This document shows, in pieces, positions 1 through 8,821 of a stretch of DNA of 64,000 nt. The first letter of the stretch is position 1. Each line of letters opens with the position of its first letter. Position numbers and translations under genes: made by a program. The notes under the pieces are model-generated. The model saw nothing but the letters and a program-made list of their open reading frames with translations. It was not told where the DNA came from and ran no database searches. Source of the DNA: an uncultured Alistipes sp. (GTDB lineage: Bacteria; Bacteroidota; Bacteroidia; Bacteroidales; Rikenellaceae); assembly GCA_944321175.1 (NCBI GenBank), contig CALUKI010000001.1, positions 1-64,000 of the forward strand. Direction: 5' to 3'.

Positions 1-182
1 TCGTTCCCGAATCTGATACCGCATAAAATGCAGTATATCAACTGTTATATTTGCACTTGTTCAGCTCTTTTTTTCATTTTGGCCTTTATTCGACTTACCT
101 GATATCAGATATTGCAGTTCCACACTTTCTATTTGCAGTATCAGCCATACAGGAGCCGCTCTATGGCCTAACTCTAAAAACT

Positions 183-323
183 ATGAGCTACTTAGAAACC
201 GCGAATGCCACTACGGATGCAATTCGCACTGGACAGGAAAATCCCAAAGGTCTCATTGGCGTAATAGCCATGGGGGTAATAGCCATCGGCGGTTTAGCCA
301 TCAAAGCGATTATGGACAAATAA
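183..323 (+). CDS. small single-pass membrane peptide, hypothetical
   Basis: A 46-residue peptide is read from the ATG at 183; the frame is open back to an ATG at 51, but the upstream part looks non-coding. The N-terminal half is polar and Thr/Asn-rich. The C-terminal half is one hydrophobic, Gly/Ile-rich segment (about residues 24-42) ending in a short Lys/Asp tail, so a single membrane helix is likely. Its stop codon overlaps the ATG of the next gene (TAATG), which suggests translational coupling to the TerB-like protein. I do not recognise the family. The start choice is an inference. Confidence 0.5.
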   Translation: MSYLETANATTDAIRTGQENPKGLIGVIAMGVIAIGGLAIKAIMDK

Positions 324-706
324 TGGCAGTCATGGAGAAGAAATACGAAATGATGGTTCTGCTTGCCAAAACAGGGCTATTCTTTGCTCACTGCGATGGA
401 GAATACGATCGATCGGAAGAAAGATTCATAACCGATTATATCAGAAATCTATCCGAGAATGAGCATATACCCGACAGCATTATGGTCATGTTGCACGACA
501 CAATTAAACAAGTTTACACATTGGATACGATTCTTGAGGATACACGCGCGCTTCTGGAAGGTTTCAACAAGGATGAATGCCGTGCGATCATTCAGGTAAT
601 CAAGGATTTCATCACCAGATTAATCGTAGCGGACGGTCGCATAGATTCCAACGAACAGCAACACTTCAATGAATGGATGCTGTTTTTCAAGGAATATTGC
701 GATTAA
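323..706 (+). CDS. TerB-like (tellurite-resistance TerB fold) protein
   Basis: A 127-residue acidic all-helical protein. It carries two similar acidic motifs, CDGEYDRSEE near residue 23 and ADGRIDSNEQ near residue 106. This is the repeated DGxhxxxE pattern of TerB/DjlA-type domains, which are thought to bind divalent metal ions. There is no signal peptide, so it should be cytosolic. It overlaps the preceding membrane peptide by one base and is probably co-translated with it, which hints at a membrane-tethered pair. The specific function is unknown. A second ATG three codons in is an alternative start. Confidence 0.7.
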   Translation: MAVMEKKYEMMVLLAKTGLFFAHCDGEYDRSEERFITDYIRNLSENEHIPDSIMVMLHDTIKQVYTLDTILEDTRALLEGFNKDECRAIIQVIKDFITRLIVADGRIDSNEQQHFNEWMLFFKEYCD

Positions 707-733
707 AAAGTCATCAACTTCAAATCGATTTTT

Positions 734-952
734 ATGGCCCTTTTTAAAGTCACAGTAAAACGCACCGCACAAGTAGGCGGCATCCGCATCGAAAAAGGGA
801 TGAGTGTCGAGATCCCGACAACAGGCTACAACCCGCTGACATCAAACGGGGGACAGGATGTCGCTATGGCTTTTCTTCGGATATACGGACTCGATCTCAA
901 ACGTGCGGGAGCCTGCCATCCGGGGTATCTGGAGGTCGTGAGAATCGGATAA
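734..952 (+). CDS. small conserved protein of unknown function (DUF6140-like?)
   Basis: A 72-residue basic protein with no signal peptide or membrane helix. The start MALFKVTVKRTAQVGGIRIE and the GMSVEIPT stretch suggest a small beta-rich fold. The segment SNGGQDVAMAFLRIYGLDLKRAG resembles small Bacteroidales proteins that I recall being labelled DUF6140, but this is from memory and unverified. It lies 27 bases after the TerB-like gene and may belong to the same transcript. Confidence 0.6.
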   Translation: MALFKVTVKRTAQVGGIRIEKGMSVEIPTTGYNPLTSNGGQDVAMAFLRIYGLDLKRAGACHPGYLEVVRIG

Positions 953-1155
953 TATAACGTCCTTTTCTCGTTTTCGATCTGAAATGACCAGAAGAGAATC
1001 GATGATTCGTAACTGGAGAGTGGGACACTCCGAAGAACGGATTCGGAATTCACTACGCATTCCATCCGAACAGTCATCGCGAAACGGATGGCTTTCGGGG
1101 TAGATTCAAATCACCACAAACCATAGTTGCGTTTCACCTATTCCGCCACAAAAAT

Positions 1156-1190
1156 AAAATCCCCGCCGGACATAATCCGGCAGGGATTTT
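1156..1190 (-). terminator. terminator of rny (possibly bidirectional)
   Basis: A 15-bp near-perfect inverted repeat (AAAATCCC..GCCGGA with its complement, 5-base loop). It is A-rich on one side and T-rich on the other, 24 bases past the rny stop. The symmetry means it could also stop transcription coming from the plus-strand genes at 0.2-0.95 kb. Confidence 0.75.
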
Positions 1191-1213
1191 ATTGCATAAG
1201 GAATCGTGAAGCG

Positions 1214-2761
1214 TTACTTCGCATAGGCGACCGCACGGGTCTCGCGGATCACGGTGATCTTTACCTGCCCCGGATAGGTCATCTCGTCCTGGATCTTCTT
1301 GGCAATCTCGCGCGACAGACTCTCGGATTCCTGATCGGAGAGCTTCTCCGCACCGACAATCACACGCAGCTCGCGTCCCGCCTGAATGGCGTAGGTCTTC
1401 TGTACGCCGGGGTAGGACAGGGCGATCTCCTCCATCTCCTTCAGACGCTTGATATAGGACTCCACCACCTCGCGACGGGCGCCCGGACGTGCTCCCGATA
1501 TGGCGTCGCACACCTGAATGATCGGGGCAATGAGCGACGTCATCTCCACTTCGTCGTGGTGCGCACCGATGGCATTGCAGACATCGGCTTTCTCCTTGTA
1601 TTTCTCGGCCAGCTTCATGCCGATGATTGCATGCGGCAGTTCGGGTTCGTCGTCGGGCACCTTGCCGATGTCATGCAACAGACCTGCTCGACGTGCAATC
1701 TTGGGGTTCAGACCCAACTCCGACGCCATGATACCCGCCAGATTGGCCGTCTCACGCGCATGCTGCAGCAGGTTCTGGCCATACGACGAACGGTATTTCA
1801 TCTTGCCGATCAGCCGGATCAACTCCGGATGCAGCCCGTGAATGCCCAGATCGATCGCCGTGCGTTTTCCCACCTCGACGATCTCCTCCTCGATCTGTTT
1901 CTGCACCTTGGCCACCACCTCCTCGATGCGGGCCGGATGGATACGGCCGTCGGTGACGAGCTGGTGCAGCGCCAGCCGCGCAATCTCGCGGCGGACGGGA
2001 TCGAAACCGCTCAGAATGATCGCCTCGGGCGTATCATCGACGATGATCTCGATACCAGTCGCAGCTTCCAAAGCCCGAATGTTGCGCCCCTCACGGCCGA
2101 TGATGCGGCCTTTGACCTCGTCGCTCTCGATATTGAATACCGTTACGGCATTCTCGATCGCCGTCTCGGTCGCCACACGCTGGATCGACGTCACGATGAT
2201 CCGTTTGGCCTCCTTCGTCGCCGTAAGTTTCGCCTCTTCGATCGTCTCGTTGATGTAGGCGGCCGCTTCCGTCTTCGCTTCGGCCTTCATGTTCTCGATG
2301 AGTATGTTCTTCGCATCTTCCGAACTCATGCCCGAAATCTGCTCCAACCGTGCATTCTGCTCCTTCATCAGGCGATCGATCTCTTCGTTCCGGTGTTCGA
2401 GCAGCTGCCGCTGCGCCTCCAGCTGTTCGCGCAGCCGTTCGGTCTCCCGCAACCGGCTCTCCAGTTCCCGCTGCTGGCTCTGCAGCCCCGCTTCGATCTG
2501 CTTGGCCCGCTGTTCGCTCTGAGCCAGACGCTGGTTCCGCTCATTGACCTGACGGTCATAATCGCTCTTCAGCTGGATGAACTTCTCCTTCGCCTGAAGG
2601 ATTCTCTCTTTCTTTATCATTTCGCCTTCGGCAACCGCCTCCTTCAGTGCGGCTTCACGTTGCGCGCGGATCGTATTCTTGGTAATGTAGCGCGTTACCA
2701 GAACATAGATCCCGACACACACAACGGCCGATATGACGCTCGATACTACAATAGCAATCAT
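1214..2761 (-). CDS. rny: ribonuclease Y
   Basis: A 515-residue membrane-anchored endoribonuclease that initiates mRNA decay. Residues 3-23 form one transmembrane helix. They are followed by a long charged coiled coil (about 30-170, Glu/Gln/Arg-rich) and a KH RNA-binding domain with [10 protein letters not shown] starting at residue 218. The HD phosphohydrolase domain has its His-Asp pair at 363-364 (LLHDIGK) and further metal-binding His in GAHHDEVE. Length and domain order match the RNase Y family. It is transcribed toward the 1156-1190 terminator. The zapA genes lie upstream on the same strand with a structured leader or ncRNA between. Confidence 0.97.
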   Translation of the reverse strand: MIAIVVSSVISAVVCVGIYVLVTRYITKNTIRAQREAALKEAVAEGEMIKKERILQAKEKFIQLKSDYDRQVNERNQRLAQSEQRAKQIEAGLQSQQRELESRLRETERLREQLEAQRQLLEHRNEEIDRLMKEQNARLEQISGMSSEDAKNILIENMKAEAKTEAAAYINETIEEAKLTATKEAKRIIVTSIQRVATETAIENAVTVFNIESDEVKGRIIGREGRNIRALEAATGIEIIVDDTPEAIILSGFDPVRREIARLALHQLVTDGRIHPARIEEVVAKVQKQIEEEIVEVGKRTAIDLGIHGLHPELIRLIGKMKYRSSYGQNLLQHARETANLAGIMASELGLNPKIARRAGLLHDIGKVPDDEPELPHAIIGMKLAEKYKEKADVCNAIGAHHDEVEMTSLIAPIIQVCDAISGARPGARREVVESYIKRLKEMEEIALSYPGVQKTYAIQAGRELRVIVGAEKLSDQESESLSREIAKKIQDEMTYPGQVKITVIRETRAVAYAK

Positions 2762-2814
2762 GATTCGAGTGTGTTAGTTAATCTGTATTTAAATTTAATT
2801 AATAATAGGGCTCA

Positions 2815-2962
2815 CAAAAAACCCGCACAGGATTCCTTACTTTCGTTTGACGAATCTGCCGATCAGTCAAATGTGGGGGCTTCGGGTTCGCAATCTTCCA
2901 ACGGCACCCCGAAGGATGCACCCCGAAGGGTTAAGGCCTGATTTTGAGACAGCGCGTAAGTG
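2815..2962 (-). ncRNA. structured RNA candidate between zapA and rny
   Basis: On the minus strand a promoter-like element (2967-2995) is followed by about 145 nt of strongly structured sequence ending in a U6 run at 2815-2821. Two adjacent UUCG tetraloop hairpins are visible (ACCC-UUCG-GGGU and GCAUCC-UUCG-GGGUGC). There is also a UUUGAC/GUCAAA stem. An outer stem CAGGCCUUA pairs with UAAGG-AAU-CCUG, and AACCCG/CGGGUU pairs just before the U run. It could be an independent small RNA or a terminator/attenuator in the rny leader. A 6S RNA was considered because ssrS often neighbours zapA, but the multi-hairpin shape does not fit well. Confidence 0.45.
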
Positions 2963-2966
2963 GACC

Positions 2967-2995
2967 CCAATGTAATTAGTGTTCAGTTTCGCAAA
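2967..2995 (-). promoter_or_regulatory. Bacteroidota-type promoter for the 2.9-kb RNA
   Basis: On the minus strand, TTTG (2992-2995) and TACATTGG (2967-2974) are separated by 17 bases. This is close to the TTTG / TAnnTTTG consensus, with a spacer slightly shorter than the usual 19-21. Confidence 0.4.
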
Positions 2996-3061
2996 GCTTG
3001 AAGGAATCTATGCGGGTAGATTTATTCTTCGTGTGTAATATGTAAAAGAACCTTTGACTCT

Positions 3062-3206
3062 TATCTCCGTTTTCGCTCATTCTTCTCCCTCTTCGCGTCT
3101 TCGGCCGCCGCTCCGGTTCATCCTTTCTGCCCGACGCCCGGCTTTTTCTTCTCTTTCTTCCGGCCGCCGTTCCGGTTCGTCCTCTCGACCCGCCGCTCCG
3201 GTTCAC
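3062..3206 (-). repeat. purine-rich intergenic segment with a repeated GAACCGGA unit
   Basis: Between the zapA stop and the RNA candidate, the minus strand is almost all purine. It contains three copies of a unit built around GAACCGGAGCGGCGG / GAACCGGAACGGCGG, spaced about 55-60 bases. No credible reading frame or conserved domain is present here. The rest of 3207-3341 is GC-rich and featureless. Confidence 0.5.
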
Positions 3207-3341
3207 CGGCTCGGCGCCCCGCCCGTTTCGGCCGGCCCGAACCGCTGCCCGGCAACTGCGCCGCTTTTGCCTCCCGACGATGTCCGGCCGTCTCTCCCCG
3301 AAGCCCGACCCGCCGAAAGCCGTCCGGCATTCGCGGAAGAC

Positions 3342-3638
3342 CTACCGCAACGAATTGCAATAGGCATCGACCTCCTCGCTCAGCGCCGCGAGCCGACGCG
3401 CATCCTCATCTCCCACTTCACGGCTCTGCGCAAGCGTCAATTTGGCCACCGCCATCTTAAACGCCGCCATAGCCAGGCAGTCTTCTTTCGAAAAGCCCTT
3501 GAAATGGGCCTGTTCGATCGCTGTAACGTATGCATTGATCTCTCGCTCCGCCAAACGGTACAACTCCTCCTTTTCGCTGTCGATAGCCAACGAATAGGGC
3601 TTGCCGATGATCTTGATCGTTATGTTCTGCCTGGCCAT
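3342..3638 (-). CDS. zapA: cell division protein ZapA
   Basis: A 98-residue FtsZ-associated protein. The N-terminal beta-hairpin globular part (KIIGKPYSLAI) is followed by YRLAEREINAYV and a C-terminal alanine/leucine-rich coiled-coil helix (KMAVAKLTLAQ...ALSEEVDAY). Size and layout are typical of ZapA, which binds FtsZ and bundles protofilaments at the septum. It lies 14 bases after a small coiled-coil gene on the same strand, an arrangement that suggests a two-protein Z-ring module. Confidence 0.9.
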   Translation of the reverse strand: MARQNITIKIIGKPYSLAIDSEKEELYRLAEREINAYVTAIEQAHFKGFSKEDCLAMAAFKMAVAKLTLAQSREVGDEDARRLAALSEEVDAYCNSLR

Positions 3639-3652
3639 ATTTCAGAGATCCC

Positions 3653-3946
3653 TTATTCCTGCTGCCGATTGAGCAGTGCAATGCACTTGTCCACCTCCCG
3701 CATCAAACGGTTGACGCGCATGCGCGCCTGCTCACGGTTCCTTCCGCCCCCCAGTCCTTCGGCCAGCAGCTTGCGCGACAACTCCTCCTCAAGTTCCCGC
3801 ACCCGCTCCTGCAACGCCCGTTTTTCCCGACACAAAACATCGTTTTCGGCCTTCAGCCGCTCACGCAACTCCACCTCACGGGTATGTTGCTCCATCAATC
3901 GATGAACCTGCGCTGTGATGTTCGCTACGATCTCACGGGTCGCCAT
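3653..3946 (-). CDS. small coiled-coil protein paired with ZapA (ZapB-like)
   Basis: A 97-residue protein, start taken at 3946 (MATREIVANITAQVHRLMEQ). A longer open frame begins at 4072, but the added N-terminus overlaps the promoter -7 element at 3976-3983, so the shorter start is preferred. Residues 10-65 are a heptad-patterned, Glu/Arg/Leu-rich coiled coil. It has no signal peptide. Position directly upstream of zapA suggests a division-associated partner similar in role to ZapB. That is inference from context, not from sequence identity. Confidence 0.75.
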   Translation of the reverse strand: MATREIVANITAQVHRLMEQHTREVELRERLKAENDVLCREKRALQERVRELEEELSRKLLAEGLGGGRNREQARMRVNRLMREVDKCIALLNRQQE

Positions 3947-3975
3947 AGGCGGTCGGATTACATACATTAACATCC

Positions 3976-3983
3976 CAAAGGTA
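3976..3983 (-). promoter_or_regulatory. -7 element upstream of the zapB-like/zapA pair
   Basis: TACCTTTG on the minus strand matches TAnnTTTG, 30 bases before the preferred start. The upstream segment is T-rich but has no clean TTTG at the expected distance. The rest of 3984-4264 (between this promoter and rimO) is GC-rich with no supportable feature. Confidence 0.55.
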
Positions 3984-4264
3984 GGAAAATTTATGATAAA
4001 ATAAAAACGCGACAGGAAAAATATCTTCCGTCGCACACTTTTCGGCCGCATCCGCCGCCGAGACCGCGACATCCGGCCCCGTATCCCGGCCGAAACGAAA
4101 CATCCTCTCCGGAAGCCGTTTCCGTTCCGGATTGTTCAAATTCGCAGGCCGTTCCTCCCGCCGCCACGGACCGGCACCGGTTGTGCCGCCTCCTTTTTCG
4201 GTTCAGGCAACCCGCACGCGCTCCGGCCCTTCCGCCGAAGGCGCGACAATCGCATCCATACGGT

Positions 4265-5578
4265 CTATGACCGCAACCTTCCGTTTCCGACCCACTCGCC
4301 ATAAAGGTCGTACTCCTCGGCCGCCGTAATGCGGGCGTCGTAGAAGCGGCCCCTGAAGAGCCGGTGTCCGGCAACCGGAATCAACAGCTCCTCATCCACT
4401 TCGGGTGAATCATACTGCGTGCGGCAGACATAGTAATCGCCCTGCCGCGAATCGACGATGACCCGTTCGACCCGCCCCACACGCCGGAGGTTGTTTTCCA
4501 GCGAAATCTCCTTTTGCAAGGCCATGATCCGCTCCACACGCGACTGTTTTACCTCCGGCGGGACATCATCCCTGAAATGTCGGGCCGAATAGGTGCCCTC
4601 CTCCTCGGAATAGGCGAAAACTCCCAGCCGCTCGAACCGCACGTCACGCACGAACTGCAGCAGTTCGGCAAAATCCTCCTCCGTCTCGCCGGGATACCCC
4701 ACCAGCAGCGTCGTCCGCAGCGCGATGTCGGGAATCGCCGCCCGCAACCGCTCTACAAGCCCGCAGGCATCCGCCTTCGTATGGCGGCGTTTCATCGCAC
4801 GGAGCTGTGCGTCGGAGATATGCTGGAACGGAATGTCGAGGTATTTGCAGATCTTCGGCTCGCGGGCCATCGTCTCGATCACATCGTCCGGAAAAGCCGT
4901 CGGATAGGCATAGTGCAGACGGATCCATTCGAGGCCGTCGATGCGGCACAACTGCGTCAGCAGCTCCGCCAGACGGCGGCGTCCGTAGAGATCCAGCCCG
5001 TAATAGGTCGTATCCTGCGCGATGACCATCACCTCCCGCACACCCCGCGACGCCAGACGCCGCGCCTCGTCCAATACCTGCTCCATCGGCACGGAGACGT
5101 GCGGCCCCCTAATCAGCGGAATCGCACAATAGCCGCACTTCCAGTTGCACCCTTCGCCGATCTTGAGGTAGGCATAATGCGCCGGCGTCGTCAGGACCCG
5201 TTCGGTCTCCAGGTCGCGGCGGTAATCGCCGCCCAGCGCCTGCACGATTCCCGCCCAGTCCTTCACGCCGAAGAATTCATCCACTTCGGGCAGTTCCGGC
5301 CGCAGTTCATCGGCATAACGTTCCGAAAGGCATCCGATCACGAAGAGCCGGTCGATCCGGCCGGCCGACTTGGCCGCCGCAGCCCGCAGGATCATGTCGA
5401 TCGACTCCTGCTTGGCATCGCCGATGAAACCGCAGGTGTTGATCACCACCACCCGCGCATCGGTGCGGTCGCTGTCGGCGGCGACGGTATATCCCGCCGC
5501 CGCAAGCTGCGCCATCAGATGTTCCGAGTCAACCGTATTCTTCGAACAGCCCAGCGTTATGACGTTGATTTTCTTCAT
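4265..5578 (-). CDS. rimO: ribosomal protein S12 methylthiotransferase RimO
   Basis: A 437-residue radical-SAM enzyme that methylthiolates the conserved aspartate of ribosomal protein S12. The N-terminal UPF0004 domain carries its three cluster cysteines in TLGCSKN, NTCGF and IGCLSERY. The radical-SAM cluster is C144-x3-C148-x2-C151 (CNWKCGYC). A C-terminal TRAM domain begins near residue 370. The GCSKN and DIPFQH motifs fit RimO rather than MiaB. Its start overlaps the stop of the upstream DUF4919-like gene by 4 bases (ATGA). Confidence 0.96.
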   Translation of the reverse strand: MKKINVITLGCSKNTVDSEHLMAQLAAAGYTVAADSDRTDARVVVINTCGFIGDAKQESIDMILRAAAAKSAGRIDRLFVIGCLSERYADELRPELPEVDEFFGVKDWAGIVQALGGDYRRDLETERVLTTPAHYAYLKIGEGCNWKCGYCAIPLIRGPHVSVPMEQVLDEARRLASRGVREVMVIAQDTTYYGLDLYGRRRLAELLTQLCRIDGLEWIRLHYAYPTAFPDDVIETMAREPKICKYLDIPFQHISDAQLRAMKRRHTKADACGLVERLRAAIPDIALRTTLLVGYPGETEEDFAELLQFVRDVRFERLGVFAYSEEEGTYSARHFRDDVPPEVKQSRVERIMALQKEISLENNLRRVGRVERVIVDSRQGDYYVCRTQYDSPEVDEELLIPVAGHRLFRGRFYDARITAAEEYDLYGEWVGNGRLRS

Positions 5579-6384
5579 CGGTTCCTGATTCTTTTCAATT
5601 TCGTACCGTCCATGGTCTCCATAAGGGTACCGAGCGGATAATAGATATCAAACCACACCTCCCGACCCTGGAACCCGGCATCCGTTTCGGGTACGACCTG
5701 CAGGACATCGAACGGAACCTTCTCCTGCCACCGCAGTTCCTGTCCCGCAACGGACTTTACATCCAACAGATTATAGACCACTTCGTATTCATCGGAGACT
5801 TGTATCACGACATAAGGATACTCCTTAGATCCGTCTCCGGTAAAGGATATTGCCTGCAAAATCGCCATATATCGCCACCATATGCGGTCAAGCTCCTCTT
5901 CGTCGTGACCGAGCGTCCGCGCCAGCATATAGAGCGAAGCCAACAGCCGCAAAGAGGTCGGATAAAGCTGCAGCTTCTCCCGACAAAGGTCATAACCGCC
6001 CTGTGGATCTTCCTCCATCTCCTTCCGGCCAATACTGGCGTCGTAGCCGCCGGTGTAGTCGCTGCGATAGGCCGAACCATAATACAGCGTATAGAGATCG
6101 GATGGCAGCAGGGTCGTATCGGCAGCCTCGAAACGCCGTTTCAACTCTTCGAAACGGGCATCATCGCGCGCATACCGTCCGAAAACACGAAAATTCAGAG
6201 CGTCCTTCGCCGTTGCTTCCAGCCACACGGAATCCACCGCGGCAGGGTTCTTCAAAGAATCGGATTGCCCGACGGTGCCGGCAGGTTCTCTGTCCATACG
6301 AGGGAGAGTTTGGCCTACGGGACTTGCCTCCGTCCGCAAGGCCGACAGCAGCATTGCGATTGCCGCAAAAAGCGGAAGTTTCAT
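5575..6384 (-). CDS. secreted DUF4919-like protein
   Basis: A 269-residue protein with an N-terminal signal peptide (about residues 1-20). The core region contains LYTLYYGSAYRSDYTGGYD and a helical segment LYPTSLRLLASLYMLARTLG. The C-terminal half is beta-rich and ends in EVWFDIYYPLGTLMETMDG. I recognise this pattern as the DUF4919 family of Bacteroidota, from memory. Function is unknown; localisation is probably periplasmic. It overlaps rimO by 4 bases and is probably translated with it. Confidence 0.75.
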   Translation of the reverse strand: MKLPLFAAIAMLLSALRTEASPVGQTLPRMDREPAGTVGQSDSLKNPAAVDSVWLEATAKDALNFRVFGRYARDDARFEELKRRFEAADTTLLPSDLYTLYYGSAYRSDYTGGYDASIGRKEMEEDPQGGYDLCREKLQLYPTSLRLLASLYMLARTLGHDEEELDRIWWRYMAILQAISFTGDGSKEYPYVVIQVSDEYEVVYNLLDVKSVAGQELRWQEKVPFDVLQVVPETDAGFQGREVWFDIYYPLGTLMETMDGTKLKRIRNR

Positions 6385-6594
6385 AGCGCACCTGTTTTAG
6401 GGATTTCGAATTCTCAATACGCAACAACCTCGATATGCACGTCGGGCTGCACAAGCCAGCCCCTGTCGGAGAAACGACGCGCGATTTATTCACACAGACG
6501 CATCGGGTCCTGCACATCTGTCACCATACCACCTTTCGCGACCGCCAGTCGAGATTGCAGACGAAATAGCCTCCGAATGGCGGCGTGAAGGCCC

Positions 6595-7626
6595 TCACTT
6601 CTTCCCGACGCCGAACAACGCATCCACGAACTCCCGCCGGTCGAACATCTGCAGTTGATCGATCCGCTCCCCGACCCCGATGTAACGCACCGGAATATGG
6701 AACTGGTCGCTGATGCCGATCACCACACCGCCTTTGGCCGTGCCGTCGAGTTTCGTAATCGTAAGCGACGTCACCTGCGTGGCCTGCGTAAACTGCCGCG
6801 CCTGTTCGAAGGCATTCTGACCCGTCGAACCGTCGAGCACAAGCATCACCTCATGCGGCGCACCGGGGATGACCTTCGCCATGACGTTGCGGATCTTGGT
6901 CAGCTCGTTCATCAGGCCGACCTTGTTGTGCAGACGCCCCGCCGTGTCGATCAGCACGACATCGGCATGGTTCGCCACCGCCGATTTCAACGTATCGTAA
7001 GCCACCGATGCCGGATCCGAACCCATCTCCTGACGGATCATCGTCGCACCGGCCCGCTCGGCCCACACCGCCAGCTGGTCGATCGCCGCCGCGCGGAACG
7101 TATCCGCAGCTCCGATATAAACCTTGCGGCCCGCTGCGGTCAGCTTCGCCGCCAGCTTGCCGATCGTCGTTGTCTTGCCCACGCCGTTGACCCCCACGAC
7201 CATCAATACATAGGGGGTGCCTTCGGGCAGCTCCAGCCCGAAATCCTGCACCGAAGCATCCGACTCCTCAAGCAGCGCGGCGATCTCCTCCCGCAGAATG
7301 CCGTTCAACTCGGCCGTACTCATGTATTTGTCGCGCGCCACCCGCTCCTCGATACGGCGGATGATCTTGACCGTCGTCTCGACACCCACGTCCGACGTGA
7401 TGAGCACCTCCTCCAGTTCGTCCAGCACCTCCGCATCGACGGTCGAACGGCCCGCAACGGCCCGTGCCAACTTGGAAAACAGCCCGCTTTTTGTCCGTTC
7501 CAGTCCGGCGGTCAGCTCCTCGCGGCGCTGTTCCGGCCGCAAATCGGTCCCCGCCGTCTCCGGTCCCTGCGGAACTGGATCGGAACCCTTATCCTGTTTT
7601 TTCCTGAAAAGATCGAAAAATCCCAT
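6595..7626 (-). CDS. ftsY: signal recognition particle receptor FtsY
   Basis: A 343-residue SRP receptor GTPase that docks ribosome-nascent-chain complexes at the membrane. A short charged N-terminal region precedes the NG domain. Visible motifs are GVNGVGKTTTIGKLA (P-loop), DTAGRLHNK, TKLDGTAKGG and GERIDQLQMFD near the end. The acidic A domain of proteobacterial FtsY is nearly absent, as usual in Bacteroidota. A 210-base spacer separates it from the DUF4919-like gene downstream. Confidence 0.96.
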   Translation of the reverse strand: MGFFDLFRKKQDKGSDPVPQGPETAGTDLRPEQRREELTAGLERTKSGLFSKLARAVAGRSTVDAEVLDELEEVLITSDVGVETTVKIIRRIEERVARDKYMSTAELNGILREEIAALLEESDASVQDFGLELPEGTPYVLMVVGVNGVGKTTTIGKLAAKLTAAGRKVYIGAADTFRAAAIDQLAVWAERAGATMIRQEMGSDPASVAYDTLKSAVANHADVVLIDTAGRLHNKVGLMNELTKIRNVMAKVIPGAPHEVMLVLDGSTGQNAFEQARQFTQATQVTSLTITKLDGTAKGGVVIGISDQFHIPVRYIGVGERIDQLQMFDRREFVDALFGVGKK

Positions 7627-7719
7627 AATGAAACAAAATTAACGGATTCACCCGCCCCCGCGCCGCACGGAAGCCGATCCGTATCGAAAACAACGGTTTG
7701 TTCCGTTTTTATTCCAGCA

Positions 7720-7756
7720 CAAAGATAATAACTATTCGCAAAAACAGTTATATTTG
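7720..7756. promoter_or_regulatory. divergent overlapping promoters: ftsY (-) and 7783 gene (+)
   Basis: TATCTTTG on the minus strand (7720-7727) lies about 93 bases before ftsY. TATATTTG on the plus strand (7749-7756) lies 26 bases before the ATG at 7783. The two -7 elements face away from each other within 37 bases, so the two transcription units probably compete for polymerase. Neither has a clean -33 TTTG. Confidence 0.6.
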
Positions 7757-7782
7757 TAAGTACGATTATCAATCCCAGACCT

Positions 7783-8655
7783 ATGAAAAAAGGATTTATT
7801 ACACTTGCAGTCATTCTGTTGTGCTGTATCGGAAGTGCAGCCGCACAAGATCTGATCGTAAAGACGGACGGTACGAAGATCGAAGCCAAGGTGCTTGAAA
7901 TCGGTGAAAAGGATATCAAATACAAGAAGGCATCCTACAATGACGGCCCGACCTATCTGGTTTCGGTCGGGAATGTGGCCTACATCCGTTTTGCGGACGG
8001 TTCGACCGACATCTTCTCTCAGGAGGCGACAATGCGTCTGGCAGCACAGCCCGCCGTGCAGCAGCCCCTTGCGGCCAAACCGAAACAGGAGCCTAAAACC
8101 GTTATGGCAAACCGCTACAAGCCCGGAGACTACTACGAGGAGGACGGCATTCGCGGCATCGTCATCGAAACCGACGACTACGGACACGGAACGATCATGT
8201 CGCTCGACGAAGCCAATCTGCGCTGGTGCGACCTCAAGAAGAACGAAATGAAACGGCTGGGGCTCGACGACCAGCGTGACGGAGCCGTCAACCAGGCCGC
8301 GTTTGCACGCATGGCCGAAAAGGGAGAGGTGCAGTGGGAAGACTATCCCGCGTTCAAATGGTGCCGCGACAAAGGCGACGGCTGGTATCTGCCCGCAATC
8401 AACGAGGTGCTGCGCATCGGGCATCTCTTCAACAACGGGCGTGTGCGCTTCGACCGCAAAGCGCGGGAAGCATTCAACGACCTGCTTAAATCGCACGGCG
8501 GAGAGAAACTCGACCGGTTGATGTACTACTTCTCCTCCACCGAAGGCGACAAGGCTTCGACGGCCATGACCAGCCACATGGCCGTCGAACCGCCGTTCGT
8601 CGATCAGACGCAGAAAAACATCTCGTTCCTGATCCGCGCCATGCACAAGTTCTAA
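7783..8655 (+). CDS. secreted protein with DUF1566-like C-terminal domain
   Basis: A 290-residue protein with a clear signal peptide ending near residue 21 (SAAAQD). Residues 23-75 contain the small beta module seen in many Bacteroidota exported proteins (LIVKTDGTKIEAKVLEIG...VAYIRFADG). The C-terminal half (about 115-290) has DGWYLPAINEV and a YFSST motif, a pattern of DUF1566/FISUMP-type beta domains. No catalytic residues are evident. The gene stands alone between ftsY and the ribosomal protein cluster, on the opposite strand to both. Confidence 0.75.
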   Translation: MKKGFITLAVILLCCIGSAAAQDLIVKTDGTKIEAKVLEIGEKDIKYKKASYNDGPTYLVSVGNVAYIRFADGSTDIFSQEATMRLAAQPAVQQPLAAKPKQEPKTVMANRYKPGDYYEEDGIRGIVIETDDYGHGTIMSLDEANLRWCDLKKNEMKRLGLDDQRDGAVNQAAFARMAEKGEVQWEDYPAFKWCRDKGDGWYLPAINEVLRIGHLFNNGRVRFDRKAREAFNDLLKSHGGEKLDRLMYYFSSTEGDKASTAMTSHMAVEPPFVDQTQKNISFLIRAMHKF

Positions 8656-8730
8656 ATTCCGGCATTCAGTCCCGACAGGGGCGGAGTAAAACAGGCTCCT
8701 GATCGAAAGCCAATAACAGGAATCGTTGCC

Positions 8731-8760
8731 ATACGCCCTGCGGATCCGCAGGGCGTATTT
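8731..8760 (+). terminator. terminator of the 7783-8655 gene
   Basis: A 12-bp perfect stem (ATACGCCCTGCG, GATC loop, complement) followed by TTTTCTG, 75 bases past the stop codon. Confidence 0.8.
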
Positions 8761-8821
8761 TCTGCCGATGCCCGTCGGCCCGCACCTCCTTCGGGCCGGT
8801 CGGCCGCATCCGCGGACACCA

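Noticed and set aside
1127..2941. 604-codon open frame on the plus strand
   Set aside because: It is fully antisense to rny, whose motifs and coiled coil are unambiguous.
2815..2962. Firm 6S RNA call
   Set aside because: The position near zapA is suggestive, but the fold shows several separate hairpins rather than the long rod with central bubble of 6S RNA.
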